This document shows, in pieces, positions 46,339 to 54,580 of a DNA stretch of 64,000 bases. Each line of letters starts with the position of its first letter. The first letter of the stretch is position 1. Under the pieces are notes generated by a model. That model saw only the letters and a list, made by a program, of their open reading frames with translations. It made no database searches and was not told where the DNA came from. The stretch lies in contig NZ_JBHSEF010000008.1 in assembly GCF_042649045.1 (NCBI RefSeq), positions 62,001 through 126,000 of the forward strand, read 5' to 3'. The position numbers and the translations under genes were made by a program. Source of the DNA: Chryseomicrobium palamuruense (lineage in GTDB: Bacteria; Bacillota; Bacilli; Bacillales_A; Planococcaceae).

Positions 46339-46737
46339 ATGATGGTAACCCTATATACTTCTCCTAGCTGTACATCTTGTAGAAAAGCAAAAGCATGGCT
46401 TGAGGAGCATGAGATTCCATATACAGAACGAAATATTTTTTCTGAACCACTTACGATTGCAGAAATCAAAGAGATTCTACGTATGACAGAAGACGGAACT
46501 GATGAGATCATTTCTACTCGTTCAAAGATCTTCCAAAAATTAAATGTTGATTTAGATAGCTTGCCATTACAGCGTCTATATGAACTAATTAAAGATCATC
46601 CTGGTTTATTACGTCGACCAATCATCATCGACGAAAAACGATTACAGGTTGGCTATAATGAGGATGAGATCCGACGATTCTTACCTCGTAAAGTGAGAGC
46701 ATACCAGCTACTTGAAGCACAACGTATGGTAAACTAG
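46339..46737 (+). CDS. spxA: transcriptional regulator Spx
   Basis: Spx binds RNA polymerase alpha and switches on the thiol-stress regulon. The sequence is almost identical to the family, about 131 residues, with the CxxC redox switch SPSCTSCRKA, the RRPIIIDEKRLQVGYNED block and the C-terminal degradation tail. Two adjacent ATG codons are possible; AAAGGG sits 11 nt before the first. Its adaptor SpxH and ClpXP normally keep it low; the adaptor is encoded at 50.8-51.6 kb. Confidence 0.97.
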   Translation: MMVTLYTSPSCTSCRKAKAWLEEHEIPYTERNIFSEPLTIAEIKEILRMTEDGTDEIISTRSKIFQKLNVDLDSLPLQRLYELIKDHPGLLRRPIIIDEKRLQVGYNEDEIRRFLPRKVRAYQLLEAQRMVN

Positions 46738-46741
46738 ATAA

Positions 46742-46780
46742 AAAGGAGTTGATTGCCTAGGCAGTCAACTCCTTCTTTTC
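46742..46780 (+). terminator. terminator after spxA
   Basis: AAGGAGTTGATTGCC and GGCAGTCAACTCCTT pair across TAG, followed by TCTTTTC. Confidence 0.85.
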
Positions 46781-46879
46781 AACCTTGAGATTGTATACTT
46801 TCAATTCTCGCCTATTCGTCATACAATAGAAATAGAAGCATTCACTGCAAGTGGTTGAACCAGAGAGGAGATGTGTAGA

Positions 46880-47518
46880 ATGAATTACGAACGCATAAAT
46901 GATTCCACATTAAAAATTTACATTTCATACATCGACATTGAAGAGCGTGGCTTCAACCCAGATGAGATTTGGTTTAGCAGAGAAAAAAGCGAACAACTTT
47001 TTTGGGAAATGATGGATGAGGTCGAAGAATTAAATCCATTTGATTTTGAAGGGCCACTATGGATTCAAGTTCATGCGGTGGATAAGGGAATTGAAGTCGT
47101 CGTTTCCAAACCGGAAATCTCCCAAGATGGGAAATCTGCAGATTATCCTGCGCCCCTCGCCAAAATTATGGCTGAATCAGAAAACTTGTTCGAACAAGAA
47201 GATTTCTTATCAGATGAGCAAAAAGCGGAAATGAATCATTCGGCAGTTTATAAACTAACCGAATTTGATCATTTAATCCCATTGAGTAAGCGCCTTTCAA
47301 ATGAGTTGATTCAAACAAAATTATTTGAATACGAATCTGCTTACTACTTAGCCCTCGATTATTCGACTGAAGAGTTTGTGGAGGAATATATTGAAAACAT
47401 CCATAGTATTATCGTCGAGTATGGCGAACCTACTGAGCGAACTGTTCATGTTCTTGAAGAATATGGTCAAGTCATTATGGCAAGCGATGTATTTCAAACC
47501 GTTCAACGGTATTTTTAA
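46880..47518 (+). CDS. mecA: adaptor protein MecA
   Basis: MecA delivers substrates such as ComK to ClpC and also assembles the ClpC ring. It has 212 residues from ATG 46880 (MNYERINDSTLK), preceded by GAGAGGAG; the ATG at 46871 lies too close to that site. The N-terminal substrate domain (IDIEERGFNPDEIWFSRE) and the C-terminal ClpC-binding domain are separated by an acidic linker. coiA follows, as in B. subtilis. Confidence 0.95.
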   Translation: MNYERINDSTLKIYISYIDIEERGFNPDEIWFSREKSEQLFWEMMDEVEELNPFDFEGPLWIQVHAVDKGIEVVVSKPEISQDGKSADYPAPLAKIMAESENLFEQEDFLSDEQKAEMNHSAVYKLTEFDHLIPLSKRLSNELIQTKLFEYESAYYLALDYSTEEFVEEYIENIHSIIVEYGEPTERTVHVLEEYGQVIMASDVFQTVQRYF

Positions 47519-47546
47519 CCCTCACTTGTGAGGGTTTTTCTTTTTT
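47516..47546 (+). terminator. terminator after mecA
   Basis: AACCCTCAC and GTGAGGGTT pair around TT, followed by TTTCTTTTTT. Confidence 0.87.
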
Positions 47547-47592
47547 GTATGCTATAGTGAATGAGACGATGTGGTTCAGAAAGGACTACCTT

Positions 47593-48723
47593 ATGTTTTC
47601 AGCTTTCACTGAAACGAAAGAATGGATACATTTACTCGACTTAACGGATTCACAAATCTTTAAACTTCCCACACGAAACTATTCGTGTCCAGATTGTGGG
47701 CTAGACCTATTATTAAAAAGAGGAACTGTTAAAGCACCTCATTTTGCCCATCTCATAACTTGTCCAGCGTCATCAGAATCCCCATCTGAATCAGCTGTTC
47801 ATCTTGAAGGAAAGCATACCCTCTATCTACTCGCTCAGTCCCATTTTCAAGATGTTCGAATTGAATATTACTTTGAGGTAATCCAGCAGCGTGCAGATCT
47901 CTATTTACCCACTCAACAGGTAGTACTAGAATATCAGTGTTCCAAAATTCCTTACATGGATATTTTAACTCGGCAATTTGGGTATACCTCACAAAAGATA
48001 GACTGTCTTTGGATTCTCCATACAAAGCATATACCCATTTGCACGAAAGGGTTTTATTTAATCAAGCTCTCTCAGTTTCTTCAATCATGTATTCGAAACC
48101 ATAAGAATGGAATGAAATCCCTTTTGTTTTGGGATTCCAAACGGAATGTCAGCTATTTTCTCTTCATCTACGATTCATTCGCACATAATGAATTTATTAT
48201 TGAAATTGTCGTGCTGAATGAAATGAAAGCCTGGATGTGGCTCGCTTCCCCTAAGCCTACCAGTCTACCAGAAAGAGTGAAACAGCAGATACTTTATCAT
48301 CACCAACTTAAACAAATCGATTTTTTATTTTCGTATGAAAATCGAGAGACCTATCCTTATCATCGATTGGCGAGGAAGTGGAAAGTAAGTGCCCCGACGT
48401 TTCCTTTGTACATTGGTTTAGCTACTACATTTACTCATACTTTGGGAAGGGAAGTGAAGTGGCAGTTTCGTGTCGTTAATTTTATGAAGACGGTGGGAGA
48501 CCTCTCACGTATATCCAGTGTGGAACTAGCAGAAGCATTTCTTTATAGTTTGCCGAATAAAGTGCTTGAGACAAAAGAGAATAAAGAAGTAGTCAGTCAC
48601 TATATTCAATTCCTAAGAGCGTATGATCTTCCTCAACGGCATCTAAAGCGTACATCAAAAGATCTTAACTATATTATAGAATGGCAACGATTTCAGACAC
48701 TTGCAAAACCTTCTAAAAATTGA
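47593..48723 (+). CDS. coiA: competence protein CoiA-like
   Basis: CoiA is a competence-associated nuclease-like protein used in transformation. The ATG at 47593 (MFSAFTETKEW) follows AGAAAGGA and gives 376 residues; the longer frame has no ribosome site. A zinc-like motif YSCPDCGLDLLLKRG and downstream HFAHL precede the restriction-endonuclease-like core, where RADLYLPTQQVVLEYQCS carries the D...E-x-Q/K pattern. The C-terminal half is less conserved. It lies between mecA and pepF as in B. subtilis. Confidence 0.9.
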   Translation: MFSAFTETKEWIHLLDLTDSQIFKLPTRNYSCPDCGLDLLLKRGTVKAPHFAHLITCPASSESPSESAVHLEGKHTLYLLAQSHFQDVRIEYYFEVIQQRADLYLPTQQVVLEYQCSKIPYMDILTRQFGYTSQKIDCLWILHTKHIPICTKGFYLIKLSQFLQSCIRNHKNGMKSLLFWDSKRNVSYFLFIYDSFAHNEFIIEIVVLNEMKAWMWLASPKPTSLPERVKQQILYHHQLKQIDFLFSYENRETYPYHRLARKWKVSAPTFPLYIGLATTFTHTLGREVKWQFRVVNFMKTVGDLSRISSVELAEAFLYSLPNKVLETKENKEVVSHYIQFLRAYDLPQRHLKRTSKDLNYIIEWQRFQTLAKPSKN

Positions 48724-48757
48724 GAAAATAGCTAGGTATGCTAAAGGAGGAAAAGAA

Positions 48758-50575
48758 ATGTCAGAAACAAATGTACTTACAAGAGATGACGTGCCAGTTG
48801 AAAAAAAATGGCGCTTAGAAGACATTTTTGAAACGAACGATGCATGGGAAAAAGAATTAGAAGCGGTCACTGAACTTTCTAAAAAGGCTTCTTCCTTTCA
48901 AGGAACGCTTGGTCAGGGAGCAGATGCTTTGTATGATGCATTAACTTATCGCGATGAACTATCGAAACGACTTCAAATCCTATACACGTATGCACACATG
49001 AGACATGATGAAGATACAGCGAATAATGCTTCTCAAGCGATGGAGAGTCGCATTAAAACGGTCTATGTTAAGGCCGGAACGGAGCTGTCTTATTTAGTAC
49101 CTGAACTATTGGAACTATCTGACGAGACAATTGAAGGGTATCTGAATGAACATGAGGGCTTACGTCTTTATAAGCAGATGCTCGATGAGATTAGCAAACA
49201 ACGTCCTCATGTTTTAACAAAAGAACAAGAAGCATTGATTTCTAAATTTGCAGAAGTATCAAGTGCATCAGCAAATACATTCGGCAAATTAAATAATGCG
49301 GATCTTATATTCCCTACAATTAAAGATGAAGAGGGGAAAGACGTTCAGTTAACACACGGTCGTTATATCCGGTTTTTAGAGAGTAAAGATCGTCGCGTTC
49401 GTGAAGATGCCTTTAAAGCGATGTACAAGACCTATGGTACATTCAAAAACACCTTTGCTTCTATTTTGTCTGGAAATATCAAAGGTGACAATGTGCAAGC
49501 GTCTATTCGTAATTATCCGAATGCACGTGCTGCTGCAATGTCCGGCAACCATATACCGGAAGCCGTATATGATAATTTAGTCGGTACCATTAATAAAAAT
49601 GTCCACTTGTTGCATCGCTACGTGAGCTTACGTAAACGTGTACTTGGCCTAGATGAGCACCATATGTATGATTTGTTCGCACCGCTCGTCAAAGAGACCA
49701 ACATGGAGTATACGTACGAAGAAGCAGCAAAAACAATGGTAGAAAGTTTTGCTCCGCTAGGAGAGGAATATGTTTCTACTGTAAAGCAAGGTCTTGAAAA
49801 CCGTTGGGTAGATGTTGAAGAAACAAAAGGGAAGCGTTCAGGAGCTTATTCATCAGGAGCATATGGTACCAATCCATACATCTTAATGAACTGGCAAAAT
49901 AATGTAAACAACTTGTTTACATTAGCTCATGAATTCGGGCATAGTATGCACAGTTACTATTCTCGTGAAAATCAACCATTTGTCTATGGTGATTATTCGA
50001 TTTTCGTCGCAGAAGTAGCGTCAACTACGAATGAGGCCTTGCTCAATGATTATTTGATCAAGACGAATGATGACCCCAAGATAAAGATTTACCTACTTAA
50101 CCACTGGTTAGAAGGTTTCCGTGGAACCGTCTTCCGTCAGACGATGTTTGCCGAGTTTGAGCATCTGATTCATGAAATGGATCAAAATGGTGAACCACTA
50201 ACAGCTGAGCGGTTAACTGAAGAGTACTATCAATTAAATAAAAAGTACTTTGGAGACGACATGGTCATGGATGAGGAAATCGGATTAGAATGGGCGCGGA
50301 TTCCACACTTTTACTACAATTATTATGTGTACCAATACGCTACTGGACTAAGTGCGGCAACTGCACTCAGCAAACAAATCCTTGAAGAAGGGCAGCCCGC
50401 TGTAGACCGCTACATTAACAACTTCTTAAAAGCAGGTTCATCGAATTATCCGATTGAAGTACTAAAAGCTGCAGGCGTTGATATGACAAGTGCTCAACCA
50501 ATTGAAGAAGCTTGTCAGGTATTCGAAGAAAAGCTGAATGAATTAGAAGCTCTTCTTCTTACTGAAAGTAACTAG
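48758..50575 (+). CDS. pepF: oligoendopeptidase F
   Basis: PepF is an M3-family zinc metallopeptidase that cleaves short peptides in the cytoplasm. The ATG at 48758 follows AAAGGAGGAAAAG and gives 605 residues; an earlier in-frame start overlaps coiA and is rejected. The catalytic motif LAHEFGHSMHSYYS holds HExxH, and the third ligand Glu is in FVAEVASTTNEALL. The gene ends just before the RoxS small RNA and has no separate terminator, so transcripts may read into it. Confidence 0.95.
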   Translation: MSETNVLTRDDVPVEKKWRLEDIFETNDAWEKELEAVTELSKKASSFQGTLGQGADALYDALTYRDELSKRLQILYTYAHMRHDEDTANNASQAMESRIKTVYVKAGTELSYLVPELLELSDETIEGYLNEHEGLRLYKQMLDEISKQRPHVLTKEQEALISKFAEVSSASANTFGKLNNADLIFPTIKDEEGKDVQLTHGRYIRFLESKDRRVREDAFKAMYKTYGTFKNTFASILSGNIKGDNVQASIRNYPNARAAAMSGNHIPEAVYDNLVGTINKNVHLLHRYVSLRKRVLGLDEHHMYDLFAPLVKETNMEYTYEEAAKTMVESFAPLGEEYVSTVKQGLENRWVDVEETKGKRSGAYSSGAYGTNPYILMNWQNNVNNLFTLAHEFGHSMHSYYSRENQPFVYGDYSIFVAEVASTTNEALLNDYLIKTNDDPKIKIYLLNHWLEGFRGTVFRQTMFAEFEHLIHEMDQNGEPLTAERLTEEYYQLNKKYFGDDMVMDEEIGLEWARIPHFYYNYYVYQYATGLSAATALSKQILEEGQPAVDRYINNFLKAGSSNYPIEVLKAAGVDMTSAQPIEEACQVFEEKLNELEALLLTESN

Positions 50576-50633
50576 TCACTTCCAAAGTAAGGGTTTTCAT
50601 TATGACGAAATTGTGAAATGATGAGCAAACACA

Positions 50634-50662
50634 TTGAACCCACTACCTAGCTGTGATAAATT
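50634..50662 (+). promoter_or_regulatory. candidate sigma-A promoter of RoxS
   Basis: TTGAAC (50634-50639), a 17-nt spacer, then TAAATT (50657-50662), placing the start at about 50669 inside the Rex box. Confidence 0.55.
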
Positions 50663-50666
50663 AAGG

Positions 50667-50684
50667 ATGTGAAATAATTCACAT
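50667..50684 (+). promoter_or_regulatory. Rex operator
   Basis: ATGTGAAATAATTCACAT is a perfect inverted repeat matching the redox repressor Rex site TTGTGAAWWWWTTCACAA at 16 of 18 bases. It overlaps the expected start of RoxS. The B. subtilis and S. aureus homologues of this RNA respond to Rex and to ResD/SrrA. Confidence 0.8.
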
Positions 50685-50779
50685 AAAACATACACCCCTT
50701 TGTTTAACGTGAACATTTCTCCCATCCCCTTTGTAAGTGAAAAAGACCTTGTCAACGGTAGGTTGAACAAGGTCTTTTT
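50669..50779 (+). ncRNA. roxS: small regulatory RNA RoxS/RsaE
   Basis: The ~110-nt region between pepF and spxH carries the hallmarks of the RsaE/RoxS family: CACATAAAACATACACCCC, then TTTGTTTAACGTGAA, then the conserved C-rich target-binding loop TTTCTCCCATCCCCTTTG (50716-50733), then a terminator hairpin. The CCCAUCCCC sequences pair with ribosome sites of mRNAs for central metabolism and respiration. The location beside spxH (yjbH) is the same as in B. subtilis. It has no meaningful open frame. The exact 5' end is inferred. Confidence 0.9.
50740..50779. terminator. bidirectional terminator shared by RoxS and spxH
   Basis: AAAAAGACCTTGTCAAC and GTTGAACAAGGTCTTTTT pair with one bulged A. 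Both strands have a T-run, so it ends pepF/RoxS on one side and spxH on the other. Confidence 0.9.
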
Positions 50780-50780
50780 C

Positions 50781-51593
50781 TTATTTTATTGATTTCCACT
50801 TCGTAACTCCACCAACAATCACTCGGTCCACTTCTCGCTGTAAGTACTTTTTCTTCATTTCATACTCTACTTGTTTTTCTTGCATATTGTAATACATGGC
50901 GATTTCGCGTGTAGATAGAGGACTATATTGATCTAACAAGTGATCAATCTCAGGTGGAGATTGTTTTTCTATGACTGTCCCCACAAGTTCAGAAAGTACA
51001 TGCTCATAGATTTCGTACGAATAGACGCCTGAGATTTTGATGCCTTCATCTTCAATATTTTCATTGAAAAATACGATGCTTGGAAATTCATCAATTTCCA
51101 TCTCACATGAGATAGATAAATCACTTTGAAACGAGCGTGCACATTCTCTTGAACGAATGTCTTCTAAAAATTCTTTGACATCAATCGATGATTCGTAAGC
51201 AATTCCTTTTAATGTCGCTAGTGAGTTTACGTTTTGTCGATAGACAAAATAGGCTTCCTGCAAATTAGAAAGGAAACGATTGGCCATTCGCTTCCCTTGA
51301 AATTCGGCCGCCTTTACTGCAATGCTTGGAAGTACAGGGTGTTCGATCTCAAGAATTGGTTCTGATGGATCAATCGCATGGTGACAGGCAGTCCCTTTAT
51401 TTAGTTTATTTAAATCCGTACTAAGGATCACACGAAGTGTAAAATAATGCCCGTAATCAATCTGGAGCCGCTTTAAAGTCAATTGAAATCGCCATGAATC
51501 AGGGCATAGCGGGTCTAGAAAGGCATAGATTTCAATGGGTTTGACAGCGCCGCCGGTTTCCAAGGCCGTGAGTTCTGGTTGTGGCTTCGTCAC
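50781..51593 (-). CDS. spxH: ClpXP adaptor SpxH (YjbH)
   Basis: SpxH presents Spx to ClpXP for degradation in unstressed cells. It has 270 residues with a DsbA/thioredoxin-like fold (IEIYAFLDPLCPDSW near residues 21-35), the helical insert, and the C-terminal YSPLSTREIAMYYNM block. The redox motif reads C-P-D-S, with serine where CxxC proteins have a second cysteine. Its start overlaps yjbI by 4 nt, so the two are co-translated, as in B. subtilis yjbIH. Confidence 0.93.
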   Translation of the reverse strand: MTKPQPELTALETGGAVKPIEIYAFLDPLCPDSWRFQLTLKRLQIDYGHYFTLRVILSTDLNKLNKGTACHHAIDPSEPILEIEHPVLPSIAVKAAEFQGKRMANRFLSNLQEAYFVYRQNVNSLATLKGIAYESSIDVKEFLEDIRSRECARSFQSDLSISCEMEIDEFPSIVFFNENIEDEGIKISGVYSYEIYEHVLSELVGTVIEKQSPPEIDHLLDQYSPLSTREIAMYYNMQEKQVEYEMKKKYLQREVDRVIVGGVTKWKSIK

Positions 51594-51985
51594 ATGAAAT
51601 CCTCCTTGTCACTCGGTGTATTTACCATATGATGGGCTGTTAAAACAAGCCGCTTATAATATTGTTCTCTAAAATGACCTTCGAGCCCGACATCATCCAT
51701 TGCTTGGTGCATGCAACTAAGCCATGCTTCAGCTCTTTCAGGTGTAATAGGAAATGGATTATGACGCATGCGCATCATGGGATGGCCATGCTCATGTGTA
51801 TATAAATCAGGACCTCCTAAATACTGCGTCATAAACTGTTTTTGTTTACGAGCTGTTTCAGTCAAGTCATCAGGAAAAATAGGCTTTAAAAGTGGATGTA
51901 ATCCTACGTATCTATAAAATACATCAATGAGTTCAGAGAGTTTCGCTTCTCCAATCTGGTCATATGGAAGGATCGGTTTAGTCAT
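51590..51985 (-). CDS. yjbI: truncated haemoglobin (group II, YjbI)
   Basis: This is a 131-residue trHbO-type globin that binds haem and reacts with O2, NO or peroxide. The family features are the B/E helix region FYRYVGLHPLLKPIFPDDL, the QYLGGPDLY motif, the proximal histidine in MRMRHNPFPI, and HMVN near the end. AAAGGAGTT precedes the ATG. It is the first gene of the yjbI-spxH operon. Confidence 0.93.
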   Translation of the reverse strand: MTKPILPYDQIGEAKLSELIDVFYRYVGLHPLLKPIFPDDLTETARKQKQFMTQYLGGPDLYTHEHGHPMMRMRHNPFPITPERAEAWLSCMHQAMDDVGLEGHFREQYYKRLVLTAHHMVNTPSDKEDFM

Positions 51986-52008
51986 TGGTTCGAAACTCCT
52001 TTAAGTAG

Positions 52009-52062
52009 TAGTGTCTATATATTCTATCAACCTCGCAAGGTTTTCTCAAATGATAGACACTA
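52009..52062. repeat. 10-bp perfect inverted repeat bracketing the yjbI-spxH promoter
   Basis: TAGTGTCTAT (52009-52018) and ATAGACACTA (52053-52062) are perfect complements separated by 34 nt that hold the -10 and -35 elements. The arms lie near the start site and just upstream of -35, about four helical turns apart. Confidence 0.7.
52021..52049 (-). promoter_or_regulatory. sigma-A promoter of yjbI-spxH
   Basis: On the minus strand TTGAGA (52044-52049), a 17-nt spacer, then TAGAAT (52021-52026). Confidence 0.7.
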
Positions 52063-52079
52063 ATAGGAACTTTTGACGT

Positions 52080-52622
52080 TTACTTTGAGACTTCCAACAT
52101 ACGTACTAATTTCTTCTTCGCAGGACGAAATGGCAAGTTGTGAAGGACAAGTAATTCCTCAAATTGTGCTTTCCCTTTTTTATAGTTAGCGACTTCGAAT
52201 TCCAGTTCATAATCTATGACGTCGAAATACGTCGACCGGTCCATCATCAATTGACCGGACCGAAATGGATGTTCACTTCGAGTCGTTACTATTTCTCCAA
52301 TGCTCACCAGAGGGGTAGGTACATCTAGCCAGTCAGGTTTAAAATTACCAGTACGCTGAAATTCAAGGAAATCCGTTTTATGAAGTGGCCAGTTCGTTTC
52401 TTCTGTTATATCGTCCGTCTTTGGTTCTTTTAATGTGAATTCGTAACTGTCATTCTTGATGCGAATGCGACAACCAATCTTGCGTTTTTGATAAAAACCA
52501 TCCCGAGTATCTAAATAAATGTTTTTTTGGGTATAAGAAGGAGAAGGATATGCATGTATAAGGTGTTCATATTCGGCTTCTGTTAGCATCGTTTTAAATT
52601 CAATTTCATTGTGTTTATTCAT
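52080..52622 (-). CDS. yjbK: CYTH-domain protein YjbK
   Basis: This 180-residue protein has the CYTH/triphosphate-tunnel fold: NEIEFKTMLTEAEY with the ExExK signature near the start, then RIRIKNDSYEFTLKEP, YELEFEVANYKKG and the C-terminal KKKLVRML. Relatives hydrolyse inorganic triphosphate or bind nucleotides; the substrate here is unknown. The ATG at 52622 is chosen because GAGGTGA lies 4 nt before it; an earlier ATG would swallow that site. It sits next to relQ, as in B. subtilis. Confidence 0.88.
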   Translation of the reverse strand: MNKHNEIEFKTMLTEAEYEHLIHAYPSPSYTQKNIYLDTRDGFYQKRKIGCRIRIKNDSYEFTLKEPKTDDITEETNWPLHKTDFLEFQRTGNFKPDWLDVPTPLVSIGEIVTTRSEHPFRSGQLMMDRSTYFDVIDYELEFEVANYKKGKAQFEELLVLHNLPFRPAKKKLVRMLEVSK

Positions 52623-52707
52623 ACGTTCACCTCTTTTTTCCATTATACCTCTTGCGAAGTAGAGTGTGCTAAAATAAGCCTAACAACCGTTGAAAGGATG
52701 TATAAGG

Positions 52708-53091
52708 ATGAATACTTTAGACGTTTTGGCCATTATTCATGAAGACACCAAATGGACAGTTACTGTAGAACATCTTGAGGCGGCGATGACTGCCAGTAGT
52801 CGCATGATTACCGATACAGATCGAATGAGTTTTGTTTATTTAATTGAAAATGGAGATCAGTATACATATCTTCATTTTGATTATAAAGATTGGGGTGCGC
52901 TCAGCCTTATCGCAAAAGAGCCTGGCCCTGTTTTTCTGAGTGATGGAAGTCATAAGATTGAACTTCTCGACTTTAACAATGAGTTGACTATGCTGCTGAC
53001 GAATATTGAAGGCAATGACAATTATGGGCAACATTTTATTGAAGAAGTGGAAAAAACATTTAAGACCTTTTATGAGAAGACTGAAGAGTAA
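52708..53091 (+). CDS. yjbL: UPF0738 protein YjbL
   Basis: This is a 127-residue acidic, soluble protein of unknown function. By length, position between yjbK and relQ, and general sequence it is the YjbL/UPF0738 family. ATG 52708 follows GAAAGGAT; the TTG at 52690 lies before that site. relQ starts 14 nt later. Confidence 0.8.
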   Translation: MNTLDVLAIIHEDTKWTVTVEHLEAAMTASSRMITDTDRMSFVYLIENGDQYTYLHFDYKDWGALSLIAKEPGPVFLSDGSHKIELLDFNNELTMLLTNIEGNDNYGQHFIEEVEKTFKTFYEKTEE

Positions 53092-53105
53092 GGTGGTGAG
53101 TGGAA

Positions 53106-53777
53106 GTGGGTCAATGGGAACAATTTTTAGATCCCTATAAACAAGCGGTTAGTGAGTTGAAAGTAAAGCTAAAGGGAGTGCGTGCGCAATATACCGTACA
53201 TAATGCGACTTCCCCGATTGAATTTGTTACCGGTCGTTTGAAGCCACTCGCAAGTATATATGACAAGACATTAGAGAAAAAGATCCCTTTCATTCCATCT
53301 CCTCAACTTGCTGCAGAAATTCCAGATATCGCAGGACTTCGACTTATGTGTCAATTTGTAGATGATATTGAATCTGTTGTTGCTCTTATTCGAGAACGTC
53401 AAGATATGAGGATTGTTGAGGAAAGGGACTATATTTCAAACAAAAAACAAAGTGGCTATCGTTCGTATCATTTGATTGTGGAATATCCCGTTCAAACGAT
53501 TAACGGAGAAATAAAGATTCTTGCAGAAATTCAAATTCGAACACTTGCCATGAATTTTTGGTCATCGATTGAGCATTCATTAAATTATAAATACAAAGGT
53601 GACTTTCCTGAAAATATCAAGAAACGTTTACAATCTGCCGCTGAAGCAGCATTCCGTTTAGATGAAGAAATGTCTCTAATACGGCATGAGATTCAAGAAG
53701 CACAAGTGTACTTCACCGAATTTAAAGAACAATCAACACCAGGATGGAGAGATCAGAGGGAGGAGGGAGATTCATGA
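53106..53777 (+). CDS. relQ: small alarmone synthetase RelQ (YjbM)
   Basis: RelQ makes (p)ppGpp from GTP/GDP and ATP without a hydrolase domain and works as a tetramer. It has about 223 residues with the synthetase core: VTGRLKPLASIYDKTL, DIAGLRLMCQF, SGYRSYHLIVEYP and LAEIQIRTLAMNFWSSIEHSLNYK. GTG 53106 is taken because AGGTGG lies 9 nt before it; GTG 53100 is an alternative. The stop overlaps nadK by 4 nt. Confidence 0.93.
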   Translation: MGQWEQFLDPYKQAVSELKVKLKGVRAQYTVHNATSPIEFVTGRLKPLASIYDKTLEKKIPFIPSPQLAAEIPDIAGLRLMCQFVDDIESVVALIRERQDMRIVEERDYISNKKQSGYRSYHLIVEYPVQTINGEIKILAEIQIRTLAMNFWSSIEHSLNYKYKGDFPENIKKRLQSAAEAAFRLDEEMSLIRHEIQEAQVYFTEFKEQSTPGWRDQREEGDS

Positions 53778-54580
53778 GATTTGCGATTCAATCACGTGGG
53801 GACGAGTTATCCAACCGATTAAGCGAAACGGCCCGAAAATATTTAGAGAGCTTTGAGCTGGTTTACGATGAAAAGGCACCAGACGTCGTTTTATCTATCG
53901 GGGGAGATGGGACCCTACTTCACGCGTTTCATAAATATAAAGACAGTTCATCCAAAGTAGCTTTTGTGGGACTTCACACAGGACATCTTGGGTTTTATGC
54001 GGACTGGAAGCCAAATGAAATAGAAAAGCTTGTCATTAGCATAGCGAAAGAGGAGTTCAATTTTATTGAATACCCACTCCTTGAAGTAACCGTTCATTAT
54101 CAATCGAATGAGGATCATGCGACCTACTTAGCTTTAAATGAATCTACTGTAAAATCTCCGGATGTGACACTTGTTATGGACGTCTTTTTAAATGATATGC
54201 ACTTTGAAACATTCCGTGGGGACGGATTATGTATGTCTACACCTTCCGGGTCAACAGCTTACAACAAAGCACTTGGTGGCGCTATCGTCCACCCTTCACT
54301 GGATGCTATGCAGCTTTCTGAGATTGCATCGATTAATAACCGTGTTTTCCGAACTGTAGGATCACCTTTGGTCTTGCCAAAGCATCATACGTGTACATTA
54401 AAACCAGTAAAAGCTGTTGATTTCATGGTAACTGTTGATCATCTGCAACTCTTACATAAGGATGTATCCTCCATCAGTTACAAAGTGGCGGAAGAGAAAA
54501 TTCGATTTGCCCGTTTCCGTCCCTTCCCGTTTTGGAAAAGAGTACATGATTCATTCATCGATTCGGATCATGAAGAATAA
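53774..54580 (+). CDS. nadK: NAD kinase
   Basis: NAD kinase makes NADP from NAD and ATP. It has 268 residues with SIGGDGTLLHAFH near residue 40, the ALNEST metal/substrate motif and the glycine-rich STPSGSTAYNKALGGAIVHP. ATG 53774 follows GGAGGGAG within relQ, and the earlier in-frame start lies before that site. The last 11 nt overlap the next gene. Confidence 0.95.
   Translation: MRFAIQSRGDELSNRLSETARKYLESFELVYDEKAPDVVLSIGGDGTLLHAFHKYKDSSSKVAFVGLHTGHLGFYADWKPNEIEKLVISIAKEEFNFIEYPLLEVTVHYQSNEDHATYLALNESTVKSPDVTLVMDVFLNDMHFETFRGDGLCMSTPSGSTAYNKALGGAIVHPSLDAMQLSEIASINNRVFRTVGSPLVLPKHHTCTLKPVKAVDFMVTVDHLQLLHKDVSSISYKVAEEKIRFARFRPFPFWKRVHDSFIDSDHEE

Noticed and set aside
50667..50684. Fnr/Crp-type site (TGTGA-N6-TCACA)
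   Set aside because: The same bases fit a Rex box better, and the RNA it overlaps is known to be Rex-controlled in relatives; Fnr is not excluded but is second choice.
54435..54569. Longer N-terminus for the pseudouridine synthase
   Set aside because: It would overlap nadK by about 145 nt and has no family similarity before MKNNFEFRLVHRG.
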